A stretch of DNA of 64,000 nt from Mesostigma viride (taxonomy: Eukaryota > Streptophyta > Mesostigmatophyceae > Mesostigmatales > Mesostigmataceae): positions 2,961,475 to 3,025,474 of the forward strand of contig RPFO01000253.1 in the NCBI GenBank assembly GCA_009746045.1. Direction: 5' to 3'. This document shows, in pieces, positions 43,925-52,781 of the stretch. Each line of letters begins with the position of its first letter. Within the stretch, counting starts at the first letter, position 1. Below the pieces are notes generated by a model. The model saw only the letters and a program-made list of their open reading frames with translations, ran no database searches and was not told where the DNA came from. The position numbers and the translations under genes were made by a program.

Positions 43925-44760
43925 TAGGCCCCTAGGCGCCTGTGCCTAAGAATGTGGGAAACATAGGGCAAATCAGGCCGTACAAATCGACCTCACGTTA
44001 CTAAGCACGTACTGTGCAAACCAACAATTAAAGGGGCCTTGCGCAGCATCTTGGTGACGTTGCCGTCGAGTCGTGTATCCAGCTCTTGCGTCAGTGTCCA
44101 GGTCTCGGCGCCGTAGGTTAAGACCGTCAGAATCAATGACCTTGAAGACGTCACGTTTGACGATCCGGGGTAGGGCGGGGTTGCTCCACCAGCGGCGGTG
44201 GTCATGGAGCTGCGCCCACACGGCACGCCATATGCCAATATTAGGTATATATCCGTGTCGTCAGGTCGTCCTCGCAGTCGGCAATTTATAAGGCAACTGC
44301 CGAGCAACTTGAAGCGGCCTGAACTAGGGTAACTGACCTCGGTGTCGTCTAAGAGGCGGAGTGGGGCCCGGCCAGGCCGAGAGCCAGGGCCTCCGTTTTG
44401 GGGCTGATTTCTAGTAGACCAATGTTCAGCCCGAGCCTCGAGCGCCAGGCAGTCCAGCCAAAGTGCGGCAGACTCTGGCTTCTCATCATGATGGGCGTAA
44501 TGTCGTCGCCTCGTCGTCATAAAATGAGGTCAGCTTGAAAATTCTGCCTGTTGGTCGGCCCCCATTCCCCAAGCTCGTTCGTGATCACCAGGCCTGGCAG
44601 AGGCACGGCCAGCGATGCGGGCACGTGCCTGGCACATAACATAATCCACTACAATGATAAACAGGAACTCGATCCCATGATTGCCTTCATCATGACTTTC
44701 ACTAGTCAAGAACAGCGCCCCAGCAGCGGTGCGCTGGCCGCCCTGGCCGTCCATGCAGTA
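43925..44760 (-). mobile_element. RTE/L1-like non-LTR relic, degenerate copy 1
   Basis: Minus-strand fragments match the relic at 57214-58369. Readable pieces include FLFIIVVDYVM near 44680, KPESAALWLDCLALEARA near 44470, and YGAETWTLTQELDTRLDG with KMLRKA near 44090. These are the RT palm and thumb and the C-terminal region of RTE/L1-type RT. Frameshifts and small indels break it throughout. Its upstream end is next to the family 2 copy at 44815-45640. Confidence 0.7.
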
Positions 44761-44814
44761 CGTTATGAACTAATGATCGCAATTATCATGAGAAGATATG
44801 TCTGCGAGATATAT

Positions 44815-45640
44815 TCATTGAGAATGATAATTTACGGAGGTGCATGATAATGGCAGGCAACATGTACGGAAATTAAACCGGCCCCGAAAATAAGAACCCT
44901 CAAGACAGTAAAAAGAATCCAAATCGGGAATCATTACAAGGATCAACTGCCTGGCAGCACAAGGTACAACCAACTACATTACACCAAACTACTACGACAC
45001 GCAGCAACACGTCTGCCGGCCCACGCACCAGGCGGGCCGGGGAAGTGAACTATACCGCCTGGGTCGCGACAAAGTCGGCCAGGACGCGGCGGAATAACAC
45101 ATCAGCTAGCCTTCATGCGAGTGAGGGCGATCGGGACAGGCGCTGCCGCCAATACTAGGACCATGTCCCGGCAGACCACGGGGCAGGACTTCTGACCCTC
45201 GAGGTCGAGGAGGTCTTCCCGCCGTTGGCAGCACTCGTGAAAAATCTCCGCCGTCTAATTGGGGTCCATGGCCCTGAACTCCTCAATTTAGGACGAAGGG
45301 GATTCAACCCGACGGGGCCCCAGGTTGCCATACCATAGGATCAGGCAAACTTGTCGCGCTCGCCGCTCGATCGGCCACAGCGGCAGTAGCCGGCCGGCAT
45401 AGAAACAGCCGCCCGGAGGAATCATGCACATGGTGACCGGAAAGCGGCCGAGCCACGGGGACATGCATCAATGAGCATGGTGGCAACCCTACCACCATAG
45501 ATAGTCCAGCACGTAATGTCGGGCCGGTGGTTGGGGGAATAAAGGGCGGCCGGCCCCATCCGCGTGGTCACACTTGATGGTGGAGTGGGGAAAGACCGAC
45601 CGAACCTTGTTGAGGCACACACCGCCCGTAGGAGAGCGGT
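44815..45640 (-). mobile_element. Family 2 endonuclease-type non-LTR copy J, degraded
   Basis: Minus-strand relic of the C-terminal endonuclease region, related to 56299-57036 and 58382-59481. Its 3' end is the complement of TCATTGAGAATGATA, preceded by TCTGCGAGATATAT. Readable pieces include SPNHRPDITCW. Many indels are present. Confidence 0.7.
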
Positions 45641-45717
45641 ATATATTAAAAAATATAATTAATTAGTTTACAGCATGAGTAAAGGCACCCATGCGAGAGC
45701 CGTATATATATTAAAAC
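45641..45717. repeat. TA-rich junction with decayed family 1 tail
   Basis: ATTAAAAAATATAATTAATTAGTTTACAGCA-type sequence resembles a diverged family 1 3' end, flanked on both sides by (TA)n. Confidence 0.4.
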
Positions 45718-46619
45718 GTTCTCGCTTTCCTTGCGGAGTGTGGGCTCGGCGTACCTTCGTGCTCTTCCCATGGCCCCCCCATTCGCCTTGGCTCCCAGCC
45801 ACTACTCGGTGGCGCTCCGGCACCAGCTATTTGCCCCGCAGCCTCTTGTTCCGGCCGGGCGGCCTTGTGGTAGCTGTGGGCAGCCGCTGGATCCCACGGG
45901 GACTCACTACCTTGCCTGCATGGGGGGCCAACAGAATCAGAATTGGTATTTGTATTTGCACACTGTCCTCCTGACGGTGGTGCTCGCCATGATTCGGTCG
46001 GTTTTCCCCCACGCGAACATCCGGTCCGAGGATGCGGATGGCGCTGCCTTCTATTCCCCCAACCACCGGCCTGACATCGTGGTGCTGGACTTTGAGGGGG
46101 GTGGCCGGCATCTGCTTATTGACGTTTCGGTGGCGCGGCCCTTGGCTCTTAGCCACGTGGCTGGGGCCTCCCTCACGGCAAGTTACACGGCGGACCGGGC
46201 GGAGCGGGCCAAGCTCCTGGCCTACGGCGACGTCGGGCACCATCGTGTGGTGCCCTTTGTCCTGGAGGAGTTTGGGGCCATGGGGCCCCTGACCTCCGCC
46301 TTCTTCAAGGAGTGTTGCCGGCTCCGGGAGGACCGGCTGGACCTGGAGGGCCAGCGGGCCCCATGGTCGGCGCGGACCTGGACGTCATATTGGCGTCAGC
46401 GCTTGTCGGTGGCGCTGACTCGGGCCATGGCTGACATCATGCTCCGCCGTACGCGGGCTGATTTTGCGGTGCAGCAGGGCTATTAGGTTCCTCCCGTTAG
46501 GCGTTTCCATTGGTCTTATCGTAGTATAGAGCTTTGACATGGCTCTGTATATAGGTTTATAGCTGGGCGTTTGCTTTGGTTTGAGTGATTTCACTCTGCT
46601 GTAAGTAATTATATTTTTA
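45718..46619 (+). mobile_element. Family 1 non-LTR copy C, 5'-truncated
   Basis: Plus-strand copy of the last part of family 1. The frame 45731-46486 is intact through the CCHC knuckle (CGSCGQPLDPTGTHYLAC) and endonuclease (NHRPDIVVLDF, LLIDVSV, AERAK) to TAG, then 3' UTR. It has no RT, so it cannot retrotranspose, but the endonuclease domain could in principle be expressed. Its 3' end faces copy D across ATATATAT (46620-46627). Confidence 0.85.
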
Positions 46620-46627
46620 ATATATAT

Positions 46628-47447
46628 TAAAAATATAATTACTTACAGCAGAGTGAAATCACTCAAACCAAAGCAAACGCCCAGCTATAAACCTATAAGC
46701 TCTATACTACGATAAGACCAATGGAAACGCCTAACGGGAGGAACCTAATAGCCCTGCTGCACCGCAAAATCAGCCCGCGTACGGCGGAGCATGATGATGT
46801 CAGCCATGGCCCGAGTCAGCGCCACCGACAAGCGCTGACGCCAATATGACGTCCAGGTCCGCGCCGACCATGGGGCCCGCTGGCCCTCCAGGTCCAGCCG
46901 GTCCTCCCGGAGCCGGCAACACTCCTTGAAGAAGGCGGAGGTCAGGGGCCCCATGGCCCCAAACTCCTCCAGGACAAAGGGCACCACACGATGGTGCCCG
47001 ACGTCGCCGTAGGCCAGGAGCTTGGCCCGCTCCGCCCCGGCGGTCCGCCGTGTAACCTGCCGTGAGGGAGGCCCCAGCCACGTGGCTAAGAGCCAAGGGC
47101 CGCGCCACCGAAACGTCAATAAGCAGATGCCGGCCACCCCCTCAAAGTCCAGCACCACGATGTCAGGCCGGTGGTTGGGGGAATAGAAGGCAGCGCCATC
47201 CGCATCCTCGGACCGGATGTTCGCGTGGGGGAAAACCGACCGAATCATGGCGAGCACCACCGTCAGGAGGACAGTGTGCAAATACAAATACCAATTCTGA
47301 TTCTGTTGGCCCCCCATGCAGGCAAGGTAGTGAGTCCCCGTGGGATCCAGCGGCTGCCCACAGCTACCACAAGGCCGCCCGGCCGGAACAAGAGGCTGCG
47401 GGGCAAATAGCTGGTGCCGGAGCGCCACCGAGTAGTGGCTGGGAGCC
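46628..47447 (-). mobile_element. Family 1 non-LTR copy D, 5'-truncated, inverted relative to C
   Basis: Minus-strand endonuclease region plus 3' UTR with a short internal deletion in the UTR. The 5' end at 47447 meets (TA)n that leads directly into the 3' end of copy E. Confidence 0.85.
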
Positions 47448-47592
47448 GTATATATATATTAAAAATATAATTACTTACAGCAGAGTGAAATCACTCAAAC
47501 CAAAGCAAACGCCCAGCTATAAACCTATATACAGAGCCATGTCAAAGCTCTATACTACGATAAGACCAATGGAAACGCCTAACGGGAGGAAC

Positions 47593-49806
47593 CTAATAGC
47601 CCCAGTGCTGCACCGCAAAATCAGCCCGCGTACGGCGGAGCATGATGTCAGCCATGGCCCGAGTCAGCGCCACCGACAGGCGCTGACGCCAATATGACGT
47701 CCAGGTCCGCGCCGACCATGGGGCCCGCTGGCCCTCCAGGTCCAGCCGGTCCTCCCGGAGCCGGCAACACTCCTTGAAGAAGGCGGAGGTCAGGGGCCCC
47801 ATGGCCCCAAACTCCTCCAGGACAAAGGGCACCACACGATGGTGCCCGACGTCGCCGTAGGCCAGGAGCTTGGCCCGCTCCGCCCGGTCCGCCGTGTAAC
47901 CTGCCGTGAGGGAGGCCCCAGCCACGTGGCTAAGAGCCAAGGGCCGCGCCACCGAAACGTCAATAAGCAGATGCCGGCCACCCCCCTCAAAGTCCAGCAC
48001 CACGATGTCAGGCCGGTGGTTGGGGGAATAGAAGGCAGCGCCATCCGCATCCTCGGACCGGATGTTCGCGTGGGGGAAAACCGACCGAATCATGGCGAGC
48101 ACCACCGTCAGGAGGACAGTGTGCAAATACAAATACCAATTCTGATTCTGTTGGCCCCCCATGCAGGCAAGGTAGTGAGTCCCCGTGGGATCCAGCGGCT
48201 GCCCACAGCTACCACAAGGCCGCCCGGCCGGAACAAGAGGCTGCGGGGCAAATAGCTGGTGCCGGAGCGCCACCGAGTAGTGGCTGGGAGCCAAGGCGAA
48301 TGGGGGGGCCATGGGAAGAGCACGAAGGTACGCCGAGCCCACACTCCGCAAGGAAAGCGAGAACAGCCACGCACGTCCCTGGGCGTTGAGGTCCGCGAAA
48401 AGAGCAATCCAATCAGCCGTGTGCAGAATACCCGCGTAGGTTTTCTGGTGTTTATCGATGACGCGAGCAGGGAATGCGGCGGGAGATTGAACGGAGGCGA
48501 CCGAGGGAGTGCCGCGAGGGAGGTGGCGCTGTACCGCCTGAGCGGCACGGACGGGAGAACAGGCCTGCTGGATCTCAGCATAGGCCTCCTGGATGGCGGT
48601 GACGAAGGGCAAAGGGCTGCTGGGGTCCAGGAGGTCAGGCGCTGCCGTTGCCAAAAGGGGCAGGAGCCGGCAGCTTTCCGCCCACGACTGAGCGACGGAG
48701 CCCAAAAAGGCTGCTGGGGCCAGCCGGGCGGCACGAGTCAGACCGCAGCCACCCATCCGTGCAGGCAGGGAGGCAATGCGAATAGCATGTGGCGGGAGGT
48801 CGGGGCCCGGGACCAGCTGCGCCAAGGCCGACTGGATGCGTTCGTCGTGGCCCTCGGCGGCCAGCCGGACCTGAGACGGAAGAGCGCCCCGGAGCCAGTG
48901 AACGACGCGAGGGTGAGCGCAAAACCACAGAAGCAGACCCTTGGTCTGCGAATCATGAAGGCGCGCAATCAAGGGCAGTACCTCAGTGCGTGCCTCGAGG
49001 GCGGCCCGCAGAGCATCGATGACAAACGCGGGGTCGCCAACCGGAACGCCGAGGACATCCAACCCATGGAGGCGCTCGTCCCGGCCCAAGAGCTGGGGCG
49101 GAAAGCCGGAGCAATCACCTTGGGGCGAGTACACCGCGCACTTGGCAAGGGTCAACTGGAGGTTGATGTCGGCCACCGCGGTCTGCAGTGCCAGCAGAGC
49201 CGCGGTGGTGTCCGGCACAGGGCCCAGAAGGTAGATATCATCCAAGTAGGCCTGAATAGCGACCGCCGGGTGGGCAGCATGGACCGCTTGGAGGCAACCC
49301 TGGAGGGGGGCGGCAAAGTACAGGGGTCCCAGGGGGTCCCCTTGCTGGGTGCCCGACCGCGACAGCAGGCCGCCGCGAGTGCCGTCCTCCATGATGTGAA
49401 CCAGTTGGCCGGGCTGGCCGTAGCACACGGCTGTCCAAGCGTACAAGTCCTCGAAGGACTCCATGACGGCCGCAAACATGCTGGCGCGGGACAGACTGTT
49501 GAACGCGTTGTGGCAGTCGACCTTGACGACAGCGTGGGTGGGGTGGGCCTCGAGGTAGGCCTGCACCGAATGGATGAGGATATCCGCCCCGCCTGGAGTC
49601 GTCACCCCCAGCTGGGCCGCCACCGAGGTCTCACCCGCTGCGAGGGGCGGGCAGAAAAAGGCACGGAGCTCGGGCGCCTTTTGGCGGCAGATCACTTTGC
49701 CCACGAGCTTGCGGAGCACCTCACCGCAGGCGATCGGGCGCACCTTGCCCTCGGGGGGGGCAAGACACCCTTGAGCAGAGCGAGGAGGCGAGCGCCCGCT
49801 AACCAC
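47593..49806 (-). CDS. Family 1 ORF, C-terminal part: RT, CCHC knuckle, restriction-like endonuclease
   Basis: About 730 residues, continuous with the preceding part through a -1 frame change. RT motifs: GKVRPIACGEVLRK, VVKVDCHNAFNS (catalytic Asp), GTQQGDPLGPLYF, IQAYLDDIYLL (YLDD). A CCHC knuckle, CGSCGQPLDPTGTHYLAC, precedes a PD-(D/E)xK-type nuclease with NHRPDIVVLDF, HLLIDVSV and AERAKLL. The nuclease nicks target DNA and the RT primes on the nick (established for R2). Copy G shares the same sequence almost base for base. A few bases are inserted just before the stop codon in this copy. Confidence 0.88.
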   Translation of the reverse strand: MVSGRSPPRSAQGCLAPPEGKVRPIACGEVLRKLVGKVICRQKAPELRAFFCPPLAAGETSVAAQLGVTTPGGADILIHSVQAYLEAHPTHAVVKVDCHNAFNSLSRASMFAAVMESFEDLYAWTAVCYGQPGQLVHIMEDGTRGGLLSRSGTQQGDPLGPLYFAAPLQGCLQAVHAAHPAVAIQAYLDDIYLLGPVPDTTAALLALQTAVADINLQLTLAKCAVYSPQGDCSGFPPQLLGRDERLHGLDVLGVPVGDPAFVIDALRAALEARTEVLPLIARLHDSQTKGLLLWFCAHPRVVHWLRGALPSQVRLAAEGHDERIQSALAQLVPGPDLPPHAIRIASLPARMGGCGLTRAARLAPAAFLGSVAQSWAESCRLLPLLATAAPDLLDPSSPLPFVTAIQEAYAEIQQACSPVRAAQAVQRHLPRGTPSVASVQSPAAFPARVIDKHQKTYAGILHTADWIALFADLNAQGRAWLFSLSLRSVGSAYLRALPMAPPFALAPSHYSVALRHQLFAPQPLVPAGRPCGSCGQPLDPTGTHYLACMGGQQNQNWYLYLHTVLLTVVLAMIRSVFPHANIRSEDADGAAFYSPNHRPDIVVLDFEGGGRHLLIDVSVARPLALSHVAGASLTAGYTADRAERAKLLAYGDVGHHRVVPFVLEEFGAMGPLTSAFFKECCRLREDRLDLEGQRAPWSARTWTSYWRQRLSVALTRAMADIMLRRTRADFAVQHWGY

Positions 49807-51935
49807 TCGCGCGCAGCGGGAGGAACGCGACCAGCCGCCAGGTCAATGAGGGTGTCAAAGAGAATGTCCTCGCCCCCATGCCCCACCAGGACCTCCAAGT
49901 GCTCGTAGCGCCAGCCCGACGGCCCGGTAGAGGAAGCCCGCGGGACCGCACGCATCACCTCCAGGAAGCAGTCGCGGTCCAGCCGGAGGGGGGCCGGCAG
50001 GGGGTCCGGCACGGGCAGCTGGAATCCGGGCTCCGCAGGGTGAAGAGCCTCCAAGGCCGCCAGGGTAGCCGCATTGGCGGGGGCGAGCTTGGCCATTTCC
50101 AAGCGGGTCATGGCCCGGCTGAGCTGCCCCTCGCGGACGAGGCGGATGACGTCGGCGGCCACCCGCTCGAAGTTGACCTCCCCCGACAGCCGGGCCGTGC
50201 GCGGGGGCGGCACGCCAAACAGCCCCTCCCAGTCCCCCTGCAGAAAGCGTCGGCAACGGGCAATAACCGCACCCTGGAGGCCGCGCACACCACGCCCGAG
50301 AGGGGTGAGGAGCAGGCGGGGGGTCACCATGTGCAGTTTAAAGCCCAGCGGGTCGTCCGGAGCGGCGTGCATGCGCCGGAGAGAAACGATTGCACATTGC
50401 GCGAAAAGGCTACGCGCGCGGTGGGGGAGGTCGGTCAGGGTAGACGTCGGGTTGATGGCGCATGCATCCCAGGGAACCGTGTCAAGCCAACGCCAACTGG
50501 CCGAGTAGTCGGGCGGCGGGGGCTGGGAGCCGGTGGGAGCCGAGGCGGGAGGGGGGGAGGGGGCCGGGACTGCTGGCCGGTTGAGGGGCCGTTGAGCAAC
50601 ACAGGCGCGCGCGTGCTGAGCGCGCCCGTGAATGGAGTACACCCGCTGGCAGTGAGCTTCCGGGCACCGGTAACAGCTCATGGCCTGCAGATCCGCCGCG
50701 CCGAGATCGGGGTGCACAGCGCGAAGGTGCTGGCAGAGGAGGTTACGGTTGTGGAACACACCCGCACACGGGGACCCCGTGGGAAGCAGCACGGCACACC
50801 GGTGAAGGCCGTCGGCGGGCGCTGAGTGGCGGGGAGCGGCGCCAGCAAAGGCAGGACGTGGGGCCTGCGGCGTCTCCCCAGCCGGGCCGGCAGGCGCGCG
50901 CACCACGACCCGACCAGCGCCCGGCAGGCCCGCCGGGGCCACGGAGGAGGCAGTGCCCACCGGGGAGACCCCCAGCGGAGGGGGATCGAGAACGCCGGCG
51001 CCCCTCCCAGGGGGACTCGCCAGCGCGCCCGCGACCACCCCAGGCCCCGGCAACGAGGCCGGGGGCGGAGGCCGAGGGGTCGGGGAGGCAGCTGGCCCCG
51101 GGGCCCGGTGGGGACCCGGCAGGGGACCCAGCGAGACCGGGGGCGGGCCGAGAGGAAGCGCAGTCCCAGGGGGCGGCACAACAGCCCGGCACAACGGGCA
51201 GCGCGGCACGGAGTGGAGCAAGCTGCGCGCGATGCACGCTTGATGGAATGTGTGGCCGCACGCGGGCAGGCGACACAAGCCATCCCCCGGCCGGAAGGGC
51301 TCAAGGCAGATGGCACAGGAGCCCGACTCGGGGTCGTCCCCCTCCAGAAGGGACCGGACATGAGGGGGGGGCGGGTCCCAGCCGGCCTCCCAGCAACCCG
51401 GGAGAGCGGCAATCTGGGCGCGCGAGAGGATGCCGACCGGTTGGTCAGCCGCGGGGTGCCATTCGTGCGGGATGCCTGCCAACTCCAGGATGTCGTGGAG
51501 GAAGGCAGAAACAGGCGTCCCCGCGGTTAGGGGCTGGGCGCGCCCGGCCGAGTCCACCAAGATGGCCTGGCCGCCCTGAACCGCGATGGGGGCCCCGAAC
51601 TCCACACGCAGCATGGCGGCCTGCGCCAGGCTGAGGGAGGTGATGAGAAAGCCCCCACTGGCAACCGGGCCGGGAGGCGGGGCCTGGGCGTCCAAGAAGA
51701 GGCGAAGCTGCCGCGGGGACATGAGGCCCAGGTCGGCGCCGCCCGCGAGGTAGGCCGCCCGCACCGAGACCTGTGCGTCTCGAGCCACCGCCGTGACGAA
51801 CTCGACCACCTCCTGACCCACCCGCTCGTCCAGGGAAAGCAGCTCTTCCTGCCGGGCGGCCGGGAGATGCCACGGCAGCCGGCAGCCGGCGTGATATCCT
51901 TCCAAGACATACCCCCAAAGAGTCGAGGCCGTCAC
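49692..51935 (-). CDS. Family 1 ORF, N-terminal part: RING-H2, CCHH fingers and start of RT
   Basis: 747 residues as read. RING-H2 at about 207-249 (CAICLEPF, CGHTFHQAC, CPLC), an E3-ligase-type fold. CCHH fingers at about 375-450 (CAGVF...HLRAVH and CYRCPEAHC...HARAC), the DNA-binding kind seen at the N-termini of R2-like elements. The last 250 residues are the RT N-terminal extension and approach the first RT motif. The frame is lost at a run of eight Cs (49753-49760 on the plus strand); the match continues in the -1 frame. A PHD finger lies further upstream in a different frame (52563-52470). No ATG start is evident at 51935, so this is part of a longer protein. Confidence 0.8.
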   Translation of the reverse strand: MTASTLWGYVLEGYHAGCRLPWHLPAARQEELLSLDERVGQEVVEFVTAVARDAQVSVRAAYLAGGADLGLMSPRQLRLFLDAQAPPPGPVASGGFLITSLSLAQAAMLRVEFGAPIAVQGGQAILVDSAGRAQPLTAGTPVSAFLHDILELAGIPHEWHPAADQPVGILSRAQIAALPGCWEAGWDPPPPHVRSLLEGDDPESGSCAICLEPFRPGDGLCRLPACGHTFHQACIARSLLHSVPRCPLCRAVVPPPGTALPLGPPPVSLGPLPGPHRAPGPAASPTPRPPPPASLPGPGVVAGALASPPGRGAGVLDPPPLGVSPVGTASSVAPAGLPGAGRVVVRAPAGPAGETPQAPRPAFAGAAPRHSAPADGLHRCAVLLPTGSPCAGVFHNRNLLCQHLRAVHPDLGAADLQAMSCYRCPEAHCQRVYSIHGRAQHARACVAQRPLNRPAVPAPSPPPASAPTGSQPPPPDYSASWRWLDTVPWDACAINPTSTLTDLPHRARSLFAQCAIVSLRRMHAAPDDPLGFKLHMVTPRLLLTPLGRGVRGLQGAVIARCRRFLQGDWEGLFGVPPPRTARLSGEVNFERVAADVIRLVREGQLSRAMTRLEMAKLAPANAATLAALEALHPAEPGFQLPVPDPLPAPLRLDRDCFLEVMRAVPRASSTGPSGWRYEHLEVLVGHGGEDILFDTLIDLAAGRVPPAAREWLAGARLLALLKGVLPPPRARCARSPAVRCSASSWAK

Positions 51936-52577
51936 CGGGGGGCGGCGGAAAGAAATGTCGCCCGCACCTGCGCAACTAGGGCCAGGAAGGCCGGGGGCCT
52001 AGGGAGCGAGGGGAAGGCGGCCTGGAGCCCGACCGCGTCCAGCAACAAAGGGCAGTACGCCCAAGAAAAGGTGGCGCGGCCCACCACGCCGACAATGTGC
52101 GAGGGCGGCCACGAGGTGAACGCGTGGGCCCGGGGGCCGCCGTCCCACGCGGCAAGGACGGGGGTGGCGGCTGGGTGGCCAACCGCGGCCGGGGGAAGGG
52201 AGGCCAGAGCGTCGGGGAGCGAGGGGCCGGGGGCGGGCGCCGGGGTCGCCAGGCCCGCCGGGGGTCGGCCGGGCCCAGCCCAGGCGACAGCGCCGCGCCC
52301 CCGTCGGCGGGGCCAGGCGACGGGTGGGGCCCCGGGGCCGAGGGCGCCAGGGCCCGAGCAACGGCGGCCCCATCGGGCAGGCCACGGCCCGCCCCGAGGG
52401 CCTCGGCAGGGGGGCACACGGGGCAGGGGGCTTGAGCACCCAGCGGGGAGGGCAGCCCGGGGGCCCGCCGGGGGGGACAGCGCGGGCACGTCCAGGAGCC
52501 CGGCGGGACCCGGTAGAGCCGGGGAGTAAGACACTGCAAGTGCCACCCGGAATTGCAAGCAGAATCCATATATAAAT

Positions 52578-52746
52578 TAAAAATATAATTACTTACAGCA
52601 GAGTGAAATCACTCAAACCAAAGCAAACGCCCAGCTATAAACCTATATACAGAGCCATGTCAAAGCTCTATACTACGATAAGACCAATGGAAACGCCTAA
52701 CGGGAGGAACCTAATAGCCCTGCTGCACCGCAAAATCAGCCCGCGT
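52578..52746 (-). mobile_element. Family 1 non-LTR copy F, 3' fragment only
   Basis: About 170 bases: the last codons of the endonuclease and the 3' UTR, truncated at CCCGCGTA. It lies between copies E and G in the same orientation. Confidence 0.85.
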
Positions 52747-52766
52747 ATCCATACCGCTATATATGT

Positions 52767-52781
52767 AATCCATATATATAT
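52767..52781. other. Target-site duplication of copy G, 3' side
   Basis: AATCCATATATATAT, identical to 56284-56298 on the other side of copy G. Confidence 0.85.

Larger units (their letters stand above)
47460..52563 (-). mobile_element. Family 1 non-LTR copy E, nearly full length (about 5.1 kb)
   Basis: The most complete copy. Reading 5' to 3' on the minus strand: part of a PHD finger (ACNSGWHLQC, WTCPRC), an alanine/proline-rich linker, RING-H2, two CCHH-type fingers, RT, CCHC knuckle, restriction-like endonuclease, 3' UTR of about 130 bases, then (TA)n. A single ORF of this layout with a C-terminal PD-(D/E)xK-type nuclease places it with the R2/R4/NeSL-type (REL) elements. It is 5'-truncated inside the PHD finger at the junction with ATCCATATATA. 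Confidence 0.88.

Noticed and set aside
48259..49908. Long plus-strand open frame (549 codons), repeated at 53578-55227
   Set aside because: It is the antisense shadow of the family 1 RT/endonuclease. It is open because of high GC and has no domains of its own.
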